Positions 24,101-32,395 of a stretch of 64,000 nt of DNA are shown piece by piece. The notes under the pieces were generated by a model, which worked only from the letters and a program-made list of their open reading frames with translations, had not been told where the DNA came from and searched no databases. Every line of letters begins with the position of its first letter. Positions within the stretch are counted from its first letter, which is position 1. The position numbers and the translations under genes were made by a program. Location of the stretch: positions 153,870,858 through 153,934,857 of the forward strand of contig NC_067282.1 in assembly GCF_020740795.1 (NCBI RefSeq). The letters are read 5' to 3'. Source of the DNA: Apus apus. Its lineage: Eukaryota; Chordata; Aves; Apodiformes; Apodidae.

Positions 24101-24950
24101 GAGTCCCCAGGGACTTCTGCTTGGAGGAGGAGTGGGGTGATGTGACAGGATAGGATGATGGTAAGGCTGCTGTTGGACCCCAGAGGTGCTCAGCCAGACT
24201 ACTGACTGGTAAAAATACAGTCCCAAGCAAGTGTCTTTAGATAAGGGAAGCAAGCTTCCTGTCTGTGCCCTCCATAGCCAGGGTGTTCTCAACAGTTGGT
24301 TTGGCCCAATGCTTCGGGGAATCCCAGATGCTTTATTAAATGATTTCAACGTCTCGCACCATCTGAATCAGTGCCTTGAGGTGTCTTCAGAAAGCTTGCG
24401 ATGGTTAGAAATGCTGTTTTGGTTAGAGAGAAAGGTCTGTCTCTTGTGGCTGTTACCTGGCGTTTCCTGTCTTGTGTGGTGGTTTCTCCTCACCCCTGCT
24501 GGTCCAGTTCCAGCTCACATTGTTTCATTCTGTTGACTGAATCCCCTCATAGAAGCTGCTGTGTTCACTGCTCTGTTTCCATGCCCAGCCTCCGTGTTGT
24601 CTTCCCTGGCGGCAGGTGGGTTCATAGGAGAATTGCTTTGTTCTTAGAAAGGAGGGTTCGCAGCATGTTTCAGCAGGCCCCAAGCGAGTATCCCAGCCAG
24701 GGAGCTCAGACCCCTGTCCTGGGGTTTCCCTCCTGATCCTGATCGTTGTCCTGGCAGGTTCCAGAAGAGCAAGGCCTGCCCTGAAGGAGAGGAGTGCCGC
24801 TTTGCCCACGGCCAGGACGAGCTGACCGAGTGGCTCGACCGGAGGGAAGTGCTGAAACAGAAACTGGCCAAAGCCCGCAAGGACATGCTGCTCTGCCCCA
24901 GGGACGACGACTTCGGGAAATACAACTTCCTGTTGCGGGATGACGTGTAG
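1..24950 (+). CDS. ZC3H7B: ZC3H7B (RoXaN), 3' part, 14 exons, 5'-partial
   Basis: CCCH-type zinc-finger protein 7B, an RNA-binding protein known to interact with rotavirus NSP3 and the translation machinery. Join: 1-123, 2398-2456, 3456-3555, 3643-3804, 4653-4858, 7853-7953, 8649-8830, 12422-12507, 17974-18107, 19684-19789, 21148-21256, 22913-23046, 23830-23993, 24758-24950. All junctions are GT-AG and the phases agree, giving 618 residues and a TAG stop. In window numbering: an LD-rich motif at about 7-25; CCCH fingers with C146-C155-C161-H166, C278-C286-C292-H296, C421-C430-C436-H440 and C553-C562-C568-H572; and a C2H2 finger C505-C508-H521-H527. From memory the human protein is about 977 residues, so the N-terminal TPR part is off the left edge. 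The paralogue ZC3H7A is the main alternative; close residue agreement with ZC3H7B and the TEF neighbour favour ZC3H7B. Confidence 0.96.
124..2397 (+). other. ZC3H7B intron 1
   Basis: GT-AG intron with a T-rich tract before the acceptor. It contains a CR1 LINE fragment in antisense at about 320-1556. I see nothing else in 1560-2390. Confidence 0.8.
320..1556 (-). mobile_element. CR1 LINE fragment, minus strand, internally deleted
   Basis: Reading the minus strand, 1512-890 encodes CR1 ORF2 pieces: a [11 protein letters not shown] stretch, then [14 protein letters not shown], then GNYRPVSLT of the reverse transcriptase. About 885-320 matches the 3' end of a CR1 (ending in the region coding for [20 protein letters not shown], followed by the 3' UTR). 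The step from the early RT to the 3' end without the catalytic core indicates an internal deletion near 880-905. The terminal octamer repeats are reduced to one degenerate copy near 320. It is broken by frameshifts and cannot be active. Confidence 0.9.
2398..2456 (+). CDS. ZC3H7B: ZC3H7B exon (window exon 2)
   Basis: 59 bases, entered in phase 1 and left in phase 0 at the strong donor GTGAGT. It encodes a short Pro/Ser-rich linker beginning EETSPQ, similar in position and composition to human ZC3H7B. A longer reading to the GTAGTA at 2508 keeps the frame but would break agreement with the next exon's start. Confidence 0.85.
2457..3455 (+). other. ZC3H7B intron 2
   Basis: GT-AG intron of 999 bases. 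I see no repeat or other gene in it. The reading frame stays open for about 230 bases before exon 3, but the similarity to ZC3H7B begins only at 3456. Confidence 0.75.
3456..3555 (+). CDS. ZC3H7B: ZC3H7B exon (window exon 3)
   Basis: Encodes [18 protein letters not shown] and then the first CxxC pair (codons at 3531 and 3540). It begins in phase 0 and ends in phase 1 at donor GTGATG, a weaker donor than its neighbours. It is very similar to human ZC3H7B. Confidence 0.93.
3643..3804 (+). CDS. ZC3H7B: ZC3H7B exon (window exon 4)
   Basis: 162 bases, phase 1 to phase 1. Encodes [20 protein letters not shown] and the basic KRIRPRPTK segment, ending at the first cysteine of CCCH finger 1 (codon 3798-3800). 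The intron before it (3556-3642) is only 87 bases. Confidence 0.96.
3805..4652 (+). other. ZC3H7B intron 4
   Basis: GT-AG intron of 848 bases that splits CCCH finger 1 between its first and second cysteines. I see no repeats or other genes in it. Confidence 0.8.
4653..4858 (+). CDS. ZC3H7B: ZC3H7B exon (window exon 5)
   Basis: 206 bases, phase 1 to phase 0. Encodes the rest of CCCH finger 1 ([12 protein letters not shown]), the [10 protein letters not shown] end of the module, and the conserved DLLFDPLGG and [13 protein letters not shown] stretches. The donor is GTACAG. Confidence 0.97.
5005..7292 (+). mobile_element. CR1 LINE copy, plus strand, truncated at both ends
   Basis: A 2.3 kb degenerate CR1 in the same direction as the host gene. 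It begins in the endonuclease half of ORF2 ([11 protein letters not shown] near 5118). It continues through the reverse transcriptase ([14 protein letters not shown] near 5960; [13 protein letters not shown] near 6343; [20 protein letters not shown] near 6514; the FADD catalytic motif at 6607-6618) and the C-terminal region ([20 protein letters not shown] near 6979). Frameshifts and stops interrupt it. It stops near 7290 without the CR1 3' tail seen in the other copies here. Confidence 0.93.
6313..6777 (+). pseudogene. CR1 reverse transcriptase core, longest intact stretch
   Basis: Longest open stretch of the CR1 ORF2 relic, about 154 codons. It contains the RT fingers/palm motifs [19 protein letters not shown] and FADDTKL. 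The upstream and downstream parts of ORF2 lie in other frames, so no complete protein can be made. It is a retrotransposon relic, not a host gene. Confidence 0.9.
7853..7953 (+). CDS. ZC3H7B: ZC3H7B exon (window exon 6)
   Basis: 101 bases, phase 0 to phase 2. Encodes [16 protein letters not shown] and a Cys/His pattern continuing the CxxC begun at the end of exon 5. The donor is GTGAGT. Very similar to human ZC3H7B. Confidence 0.95.
7954..8648 (+). other. ZC3H7B intron 6
   Basis: GT-AG intron of 695 bases. I see no repeats or genes in it. Confidence 0.8.
8649..8830 (+). CDS. ZC3H7B: ZC3H7B exon (window exon 7)
   Basis: 182 bases, phase 2 to phase 1. Encodes [18 protein letters not shown] and the whole of CCCH finger 2 (C-X7-C-X5-C-X3-H, ending CHFAH), followed by [13 protein letters not shown]. 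Codons are markedly GC-rich at third positions. Practically identical to the human protein here. Confidence 0.97.
8831..12421 (+). other. ZC3H7B intron 7
   Basis: GT-AG intron of 3.6 kb. Apart from short T-runs (about 9850, 11502) I recognise no repeat, RNA gene or exon in it. A TTACATAA at 9141-9148 matches a D-box by sequence only. Confidence 0.7.
12422..12507 (+). CDS. ZC3H7B: ZC3H7B exon (window exon 8)
   Basis: 86 bases, phase 1 to phase 0. Encodes [20 protein letters not shown] and ends at the strong donor GTAAGT. Practically identical to human ZC3H7B. Confidence 0.96.
12508..17973 (+). other. ZC3H7B intron 8
   Basis: Largest intron of the gene in this window, 5.5 kb. It holds a CR1 tail fragment at about 16806-16960 and a T-run at 17209-17224. 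The rest (12508-16800 and 17230-17973) shows nothing I can name. Confidence 0.75.
16806..16960 (-). mobile_element. CR1 3'-end fragment, minus strand
   Basis: The sequence begins with the reversed CR1 tail (AATCATAGAATCAAAGAATG) and continues with the ATCTAGTTCCAA and GACCAGGTTGCTCAA stretches characteristic of CR1 3' UTRs. About 150 bases only, no coding part. Confidence 0.9.
17974..18107 (+). CDS. ZC3H7B: ZC3H7B exon (window exon 9)
   Basis: 134 bases, phase 0 to phase 2. Encodes [19 protein letters not shown], which is the CxxC of module 3, and then [11 protein letters not shown], with the last cysteine split by the intron. The donor is GTGAGC. Confidence 0.96.
18108..19683 (+). other. 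ZC3H7B intron 9
   Basis: GT-AG intron of 1.6 kb. It contains a CR1 3'-end fragment in antisense at about 18613-18925; nothing else is recognised. Confidence 0.8.
18613..18925 (-). mobile_element. CR1 3'-end fragment, minus strand
   Basis: Begins with two reversed tail octamers (ATCATAGAATCATAGAATGG) and runs through the CR1 3' UTR into the reversed end of ORF2 (AAATTCTTCCTTATGTTTAG region, then the CTTGTCATATTGCCATGGGC region). Better preserved at its 3' end than the other copies. Confidence 0.93.
19684..19789 (+). CDS. ZC3H7B: ZC3H7B exon (window exon 10)
   Basis: 106 bases, phase 2 to phase 0. Encodes [19 protein letters not shown] and [16 protein letters not shown], a highly conserved basic linker between the CxxC half and the CCCH half of module 3. 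Confidence 0.97.
19790..21147 (+). other. ZC3H7B intron 10
   Basis: GT-AG intron of 1.36 kb. I see no repeat or gene in it. Confidence 0.75.
21148..21256 (+). CDS. ZC3H7B: ZC3H7B exon (window exon 11)
   Basis: 109 bases, phase 0 to phase 1. Encodes CCCH finger 3 (C-X8-C-X5-C-X3-H, from [10 protein letters not shown] to CSFAH) and then [15 protein letters not shown]. The donor is GTGAGT. Confidence 0.97.
21257..22912 (+). other. ZC3H7B intron 11
   Basis: GT-AG intron of 1.66 kb. I see no repeat or gene in it. Confidence 0.75.
22913..23046 (+). CDS. ZC3H7B: ZC3H7B exon (window exon 12)
   Basis: 134 bases, phase 1 to phase 0. Encodes [20 protein letters not shown] and [18 protein letters not shown]. 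Practically identical to human ZC3H7B. Confidence 0.97.
23047..23829 (+). other. ZC3H7B intron 12
   Basis: GT-AG intron of 783 bases, moderately GC-rich. I see no repeat or gene in it. Confidence 0.75.
23830..23993 (+). CDS. ZC3H7B: ZC3H7B exon (window exon 13)
   Basis: 164 bases, phase 0 to phase 2. Encodes the C2H2 finger (CWLC, 12 residues, H-X5-H; a U1-like/matrin spacing) and the segment up to the first cysteine of CCCH finger 4 (codon 23986-23988). Confidence 0.97.
23994..24757 (+). other. ZC3H7B intron 13
   Basis: GT-AG intron of 764 bases that splits CCCH finger 4 just after its first cysteine. No repeat recognised. Confidence 0.75.
24758..24950 (+). CDS. ZC3H7B: ZC3H7B last coding exon (window exon 14)
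   Basis: Encodes the rest of CCCH finger 4 (ending CRFAH), the conserved [20 protein letters not shown] helix and [11 protein letters not shown], and stops at TAG (24948-24950) directly followed by TAA. The protein ends about 20 residues earlier than the human one, which has an additional Ala-rich tail (from memory). Confidence 0.95.
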
Positions 24951-26447
24951 TAAGGAACAGGGGGGGAGCCTGTCGGCTAGAGAAACACAGGGCGGGTTTT
25001 CCAAGAGTGGCAGTAGCAGGGAGAGCGAGATCTGTGTCTCGCAAAGAGAACTTTGTATTTTCTTTCATTTTATGATTATGAGATGATGATTTATTAGTGG
25101 TGAATGAAATCATGAATTTGATTCTCCTTGGCCAGCGAACGCCATGCTCACTGAGTTTGTGATCTGTCTTTGCTCTCTTCTTTCCCCCTTCTTTCCTCTC
25201 CCATCTTTTTGTTTTCTATGATTCATTATATGTCTTTCTCAGTGTGCAACAGGTATTCAGGGTGGGTAGTTTTGGTTCAGTTTTTTGGCTGGTGCAAATA
25301 AGACTGAAGGCATCTAGAAGGTGTATTTGGAGACTGTGACACACCCTGTGTCACCGTACTCCACGCAGCAGTATCAAGTCAGGAAGAAGGCTGTAACCAA
25401 AAGAAGCCTGTGTGTCTGTGTCACCTTGTGTTTTGAAGACAGGGAAGTATTAGGGTTCCCTTCTTGCTCTTTAAATGGCTTGTGTTACTAGTTATTTAGA
25501 GCTGCATTTTTCTGTGCACTGCCAGAAGAACTGGGTGGGGACCTATTTAAAAGGAAACCACCAAGCAGCATGAATGATGTTTCCCTGATGGGAATCCAGC
25601 TGAAAGGGCATTTAGAAGCACTGGAGGTCCAGCCTTCTCTTCCTTGGAGCTGGGGCAGGGAGCTTGTGGACACATAGTGCAGCCAGGATGAGACACAGGG
25701 CAGGGACCGTGGTGGACGGTGAGCAGCACAGTGGGACCCAGCCATGTGCCTGCTCCTGTCCCACCTAATGCATGCCATGATGGGGAAACAGTGATCCTGA
25801 GTTCTGGGCCAGAATTTTTGGCTTTTATAGTGACAGCAGTGAGGGGCAGTACTGCTCTGTATGCCAGCTTTGTCCTTTCTGGTTGTCTCATCCTGTAAGC
25901 AGTAAACATGCTTACATGATGAGATCTACAGATCTGCAGTGCTGTGGGGAAAAAGAGTGACCAATGCAGTATCAGACTTGGCAGTTACTGAGTTGTCAGG
26001 TGCTGTATTTCCTCTTCTGTCCTTCACTGTAGCTGCCTGGATTGCACCTTCTCCTGGTGCTCCTTGTGCTCAGCTGGTCAACTTTATAAGCAGAGAGAGA
26101 CAAGGGAGGAAGTAGGCATCAGCTCCTGAGTTTTGCACTGCTTGGGCAGAAACACCAAGGAAGCCAATCCGGATTGGGCACGTTGGAATGCATTTTTATT
26201 TTTAAAACAAATCTGCATCTCTACTGTGACTCTAGCATTTGCTGTGCCATGAATTCTCATATAACTTGCTTAGGTTACAAAGTGGATTGTTGTCCCCTCT
26301 CCCCGTCTCTGTGGGGAGAGGGCGAGCGTGCGTGAGGTGAGGGAGGCCCAGAGTCATGTGGGTTGCATCAAGTATCTCTTTTTGTTTTCCCTGATATGAT
26401 AACCTGGTCTGTGGTGTTGCAGTACTTTGTCACCAGACTTGTTTTAG

Positions 26448-26488
26448 TGTGTATATATGTAACCCCTCCCATGAAGCATATATACACA
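26448..26488 (+). promoter_or_regulatory. Stem-loop with Pumilio-type site in ZC3H7B 3' UTR
   Basis: TGTGTATATATG (26448-26459) and its exact reverse complement (26477-26488) flank a 17-base loop. TGTATATA at 26450-26457 fits the Pumilio element UGUANAUA. Functional use is inference. Confidence 0.45.
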
Positions 26489-27585
26489 GGTATTAAATAT
26501 ATCGCTCTATATAATATTATATGTGTGTGGTATCGAAAGAATCCTTTAAATGAGGGTAAAGGAAAAGGACTCAGGCCAGGAAACGCAGCATCTCCAGTTT
26601 AAATGTGAAGACTTTTATTTGGGTTAGGGAAAGGGAAATAACAAAGAAGGGAGGGTTTAATATAGATAGGTATGAATTTTGAGATGGGACAGGTTTCCAT
26701 GTTCACATTTTTGAAACCTCCTGGGATGTCCTCGCAGTCCCATCTCAAGTGAAAGAGTATTATACTGCTAACTAGCCAGTAAAGTTTTAATGATAAGGCT
26801 TTGCTTATATTATTTAAAGGGACATTGTGAAAGGCAGGAAGCTTCTCACTTGACTTCCCAGGCTCACTTTATCAAGCCAAGAGGGTTTTCTTCAGCAGGT
26901 TACATACTCTCAGCACTCGCAGCTCTACAACAGATAAGCCACAAGTTGTAGGGCTGCTTTAGTGGTGTGTTCACAAGATCCTGTGATAACTCATGCTTTT
27001 CTTCATTGATGTGAGGGGAAAAGAATATTTTGCAGCACAGAACCAAATCTGAAGGTTATTAACAAAAGAAGTGATGTTTTAATTTTATAACATTAGAAGA
27101 AAATCTCATATCCTGTAAAATAACCATGCACACACAGAGTAGAGACTGATTCAGATCAGCTTGTTAAATGCTGAAGGACTTAGTGAAAATCTTTTTCCAA
27201 ATCCTCAGGTAGGGGCAGGGATTTAAGTGATGCTGGTGTGGGAGTTAACTTGGCCTTTACACAGGGAAGTAAAAAACCAAAAAATACCCTACTTAGTTTG
27301 TATGAAACTGTATGTCAAAAATGGATGGGTTTTAGCAAGTGAAAAGTAAAGACAGCAAGGGGATGCTGCAGTTCTGAGCTGGGTAGTAATGATTTTGAGT
27401 CCTTTAATATGTCTTTGTATTAATATAATTTAAGAATACCACGCTTTACTATTAAAAAATAACTTAGTATCTTTCATAAGGTTTAGTATCAGGATAATAA
27501 TGTAGATGTTTTAACAACATTTTTTTGTTCTTAAATAAAAAAAAACAACAAACCAAACTTGCTTCTTTTAGCCTTTGTAATAGAA

Positions 27586-27591
27586 AATAAA
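27586..27591 (+). promoter_or_regulatory. Poly(A) signal AATAAA, probable ZC3H7B 3' end
   Basis: AATAAA followed within about 30-50 bases by a TG-rich stretch (GAGTGTGTTTGC), the usual downstream element. A second AATAAA at 27534-27539 runs into an A-tract and is a possible alternative. Confidence 0.6.
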
Positions 27592-30500
27592 AGTGTGCAC
27601 TTTAAACCCTCTCCTGTTCCAGAGTGTGTTTGCATTTTTCAAATAGCCTGCAAAGGCTTTTTATCTTGGTTTCAGGTTCCCATGCTGTAAGGAGGGAAGC
27701 AAAGGGAGGACTCCAAGCATTGCACTTCTTTTTCTTTCTGCCACCCTTAACTATTATCCACTGCTCTTCTTGCTGAGTGGAAAATTGCCTGTGTGTGCAT
27801 TAACAACTCTGCAGTTCATCATCAGATGCAGAGTTCTGGTGAACTTCAGGTGTGTTTAAGATTTTTTTGTTTCCCCAAATACCAAGAATCTATGCGCTCT
27901 GCATTAACACATAGTTTCACGTTCTTGGGTAACCTGTGTTTTGAAACCTCCAGTAATCAGGTCTTGTAATCGCCTTCATCTAGAGGTTGTTACACTGTGT
28001 AGGCTGCTCTGTTCAGCTGGGTCAGCCAGTTCTTTTGCCTGCCAGTGTGCACCCTGCCAGGGAAAATGCCCTTAGCCCTGTCTGCCAAGTCATGTCCCAC
28101 TTGGGCCATGAGAAGCATCTGCGCAAGTTCCCCCTGAAGAGGATGCTGTGTGGTGAAGATCACTCCTGGGGGAAGAGCTCAGTGTGAAAACACTTAATAA
28201 TAAAAACCTGTTTTCTTTCCTTTTCAAATCCATCATGGTGCAGGTTAATCTGGATGTCGATGAAGCCAAAACTGGAGATGCAGTAAAGACAAGGGAGTCC
28301 CATGGGGACAGCCTGCTACTGCTGTGTAAACTGGTAGAGTGACCAAAGGTCATATCCAGCGAGACCTGAGGAGAGGAGATTTGTTATGCATCTCCATGAT
28401 GTGCCTAGATACAAACTTTACGTCCTGGTCAGAGGAAGGAAGGCCTGAATACAGGCCTTGCACTGCAGAGGGAATGAGGAGACTGGTGCACTTCTAAGGT
28501 ACATCCATTGAGTATGTACAACATGAGAGGCAGCAGTTTTACACTCCAAAGATTATTGAGGCCATGCTGGCAAGGGTGAAGGTAGCTTTTTCCAGTACAA
28601 TGAAGACCAAAACTGTCAAAAGTGTGAGACAGACAAAGCATGAGGAGAAAAACAACAGTGTTTTACTTGCAGATTTGAGCCTCAGCTGTAAGCCTCTCCT
28701 CACTGGTTTTTCTTTGTTGAAGAAAATAAACTTGCATTTTGGAGATGCAGGAAGAGGAGTGTTGATTTCAGTGTTCAGATCCTCCTTGGAACTACAGCAG
28801 GTACAAAGACACAGAAGAGAGCCCCAGGTCAGCCAGGAAGGATCCAGGTCCAATGGAGAATTTAAAGGAACAGGGGTAGAGACCCCTGAGAGGTGGGAGG
28901 AAGGCTTCCTATGAAAGACCTTTAAAGCTATCACACAGCAGCCTGGCAGAGGGCATTTGCCTTGCAAAGCCTCGCAGGATGCAGATGAGATTCCCGAGCA
29001 ATTCTGTGACTGAGTCTGTCTGCCCACACTATAGAGAAATGTTTCTGGGCAGTGCAGCAGATGATGCAAATGCTGTCATCACTCTTAATTGTTTGCTACA
29101 GTCGTTGCAACCAAGAAAGGGGCCACGTAGTATCGTGCCCCATGCAAGGAGAGCAGTAGAGAGTTCCTGTGGAGGTGTGCGGGTCGCTGTCTGGGGTGGA
29201 GGGCAGGAGGTGACACTAGAGAGTACCTGGGCGGGGGGAAACATTGGACAGAAAGCAGCATCCCAAATAGTTAAAGAGGGCTGGATAGGAGTGACTGGTG
29301 GTAGGTAAGCAGAGGAGGAGAGGCTGCAGGAGCACCTGCTGGAACAGACAGTCATTTGGTGCGGGGCAGAGGAAGGTACTGAACAGGCTTGGTTGGGTGT
29401 CTGTGGGGTGGCTCTGGCTAGAGGTCCTGTGGACAGCTAGCTCCTGGGACAGCTTATGGAAAGCTGTGGACACAAATCAGGAGCTCTGTGTCTTGTCTGG
29501 CCTCACCCCTTTCTCCCCAGGATGGGAGGGGACAGGACAGGGCCCATCTGTTCACCATAACCTCCCTCTTTGGTTCCTGCTCTAGGCAGGAGGTGCAGGT
29601 CCCAGTACCCCCAGGGCAGGTCCTGAAAGCAGATGATCCAGGTGCAGCAGGTATCAGAGGAGATAATAGGTCCTGCTGACTCCTTCCCCAGAGCAGCAGT
29701 GCTGGTCCTGGCAGCTCCTGAGACTGCCCCTTCCATGGGCGCTCTCTCAGCGGTTCAGCTTATAGACGGCAGGATCCCAGAAAGCTACTTTTTCTTGAGA
29801 GGTTTGGGAGGTACAGACATAGCAGGGAGTTCCAGGAAACAGAGGTACTTGTTACCATCTGGATTAATCCTCCCAAAAATGCCATTTACCTAGGGCTGGG
29901 ATGGAAATCTCTAAACCCAGATGCCAGAGTAGATTTGGCTTGCTTGGAACTGGAAAAATACCAAGTGCTGGAGGTGCTTTTTGGTGTATTTCCCTTGTTC
30001 TCTGTGGATTTCCTCTGTTTGCCTTGTCCAGTAGTGCTGGGGCCCTCCAGGCAGACAGTCAGGAAGGATGAAGGTCTGCATAGTTTCTCTAATTGCATAC
30101 CAAGGCACGCTCCCCTGTTTGTACCCCAGCAAAGCTCAGAGGCAGAGAGGGAAAGTCCTGCTTCTACAGGAGTGAGATGTCCTCAGTTTTCCTCAGCCAA
30201 ACAGCTTGAGGATAACTGTAACACAGATGGACATTGCCCCTGGGGGATGTGGTGGGGATTCAGTACAGCAGCAGTGTTTCCAAAGAGGCTCTCAGCAGGC
30301 TGGATCTTCTCCTGTTTGAGACCCAGGCTGTTATATCTTAGCTTTTGGGGATTAGCAGCAGCCAGACTGCCCAGGCTTCTCTAGGGAATTGGTTGTTGTC
30401 TTTCAGCCCACATGCCTTCCCCAGGCTCAGCTGACTCCTGTATCCATCCAGCTCTGATCTCTTCAGCCATGGTGCTGCAGGATCCCTGCTCCTGCCTAGG

Positions 30501-30960
30501 GCTATGTTGTTCCCAGCAGAGAGAGGTGAGTCAACCTGGGAAGGGATGGCTAAGGGATGAATGAGGTCGTTTACAGCCAGCCTCTTCATTTTGAGAAGGA
30601 AGTGGCTGGAGAAGCATGCATCTTCCTTGCTGTCCCACCTCAACAGTCTCCCACAGAGCTTGGTAGAGGCCCAGAAATCTCTGTCGTTGGATTTCCCCAA
30701 CCTGCTTTAAACGCCTTGGTTTATTGCTGCTCTTGGCACCTCCTGGGCTCTGCCTCCTGCCAAGGCTTGTTCAGAGAGCTCCCAAAGCTGGCTCTGCCCA
30801 AGCTCCCAGTGTTTCCAGAGCAGGGAAGTGCACGAAGGCAGCTCTAGGTGTCCTTCCTGCCCAGGGCAGCACAACCTCTTGTGATCCCAAGAGCCCTTCT
30901 CACGTTTTCTCCCTGCCTAACACCTAGTTTTCTGGCAAATGGCACCTCACAGGGGAAGGC

Positions 30961-31193
30961 CACGTGCAGAGGAGCAGAGCTGCATTGAGCTTGGCTGCCA
31001 CGTGAGCAACCTGAGAAGGGGAGGATGTCTTGGCAGGGGAGTGGGGAAGCAAAGCTCATTAGTTTTTTGGCACTCATTTGGGGGAATTAGTTTTTAGAAA
31101 TCCTTTTGCCTCAGGCGGGAGGTGCAGGCGCTTCCTTCCACTGAACTGCACCGCTCGCTTGGGGATCCCAGCGCTGGCACACGTGTACACGTG
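30961..31193. promoter_or_regulatory. Cluster of four CACGTG E-boxes
   Basis: CACGTG at 30961-30966, 30999-31004, 31180-31185 and 31188-31193. The last two sit 2 bases apart in a 16-bp palindrome. No CACGTG was found by eye in the 30.9 kb to the left. The cluster lies about 5 kb upstream of TEF exon beta. TEF is an established CLOCK:BMAL1-regulated gene, so a clock or USF/MYC-type enhancer is a reasonable but unproven reading. Confidence 0.5.
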
Positions 31194-32387
31194 TATGCAT
31201 GTGATACCCTGCCTGGGGAAGGGACAGCCCCTCAGAGTTGGGAAGGGGACTCAGCAAAAAGCCTCATCAAGCCTGTGTGCCCCACGTTGATTCCATCAAA
31301 AGTACCTAAAGGGTCATGTGTCCACTTTTCAGGTGCCAGACAGAGTCTTCAGCCAAATGCAGAGCCCTAGTCCTACTTTAACCACCCTCAGCTGTCCACC
31401 CTCCCAAGCTGCTCCTTTTCCCACCTCCTTTTCTTTAAAAGTATCCTGCTGTGGATGCAGACACCCCTGGTCTGGCCACTGCCTTCCCTGCTGCTGACAT
31501 TCCTTGCAGCTCCATGGATGTCCAGTCACCACTGTCAGTAGGATCTTGACCCCAAAGAAGACAAGGCACTGGGATGTGGGGCAATGCTCCTTTCAGAAAG
31601 GCCACAGTGGAACTCAGCCTGCCAGTCCCTGCCAAAGTGAACAAAATTCCCTACAAGCCCAAGGCACTGTGCAAATAAATAGTTAAATCTGGAAATTGTC
31701 AGTGGAGAGAGTTCATTTGTCCTAGGAGCTAGTATAAGAACAAAATCATTATGGATGTCTGCAACGAGGCAGTGACAGACCTCTGGCAAAGGGTTTGCTG
31801 GGATAAAAGAAGAGGAACACACTTAGCAAGGTCCCATGAGTGAGCCTGGAGCCTCCTCACAAACCATGAGGAGTATGTCAGATCTGTGGGACCTGCAAAA
31901 GAAGATATCCCTGTGTGAGGTGATATGGAAATTTCTGAATAATGGCTGGGCTGCCAAGGTGAATGGTCTCAGGGGACTGAGGAAAGTAAAGCTGCTTCAA
32001 GAGCAGCAGGATTTGTAAAGCTTCTAGAAATTTCTACCAATTTCTATTTCTTTGTCCTTATTTCCAGTTACAGTTCAGGGGTGTAACCTACCTTGTCTGT
32101 CACCACAAAGTCCCCTCAGTACTACTGGCTTCTGCCTGTCCTCTCACTGTTGCCTGCCAGGGGCAGCTTGTGCTTCGGGCTGTTGGCTGCCAGTGCACGT
32201 GCCCCAAATCAAACAGAACAAACAACAGCAGGTTTTCTCTCTAGGGGGGCATTAATTCAACTCTCTTCTCCCTAGCTTGTCTTTCAAATAGAAAAATATA
32301 TTTAAATACACTTATCCCTTTGCTAAGGTAGGTAGCATGTTCTGGGCAGGGAGGGAGGAATGGAGGACAGACGGATGGATAATACTG

Positions 32388-32395
32388 TTATGTAA
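32388..32395 (+). promoter_or_regulatory. D-box-like site TTATGTAA
   Basis: Exact match to the PAR-bZIP/E4BP4 consensus, 3.8 kb upstream of TEF exon beta. About two such 8-mers are expected by chance in a window of this size, so it is only a candidate. Confidence 0.25.

Larger units (their letters stand above)
24951..27610 (+). other. ZC3H7B: ZC3H7B 3' UTR (probable)
   Basis: Non-coding stretch of about 2.65 kb from the stop codon to just past the poly(A) signal at 27586. It is increasingly AT-rich and contains no interspersed repeat, as expected for a 3' UTR. It includes a 12-bp perfect stem-loop with a Pumilio-type TGTATATA (26448-26488). The end is inferred from the signal alone; another AATAAA lies at 27534 and one further on at 28199. 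Confidence 0.65.

Noticed and set aside
28539..29069. Open frame of 176 codons on the minus strand in the intergenic region
   Set aside because: No family resemblance, no splice or promoter context, and overlapping unrelated frames on the other strand.
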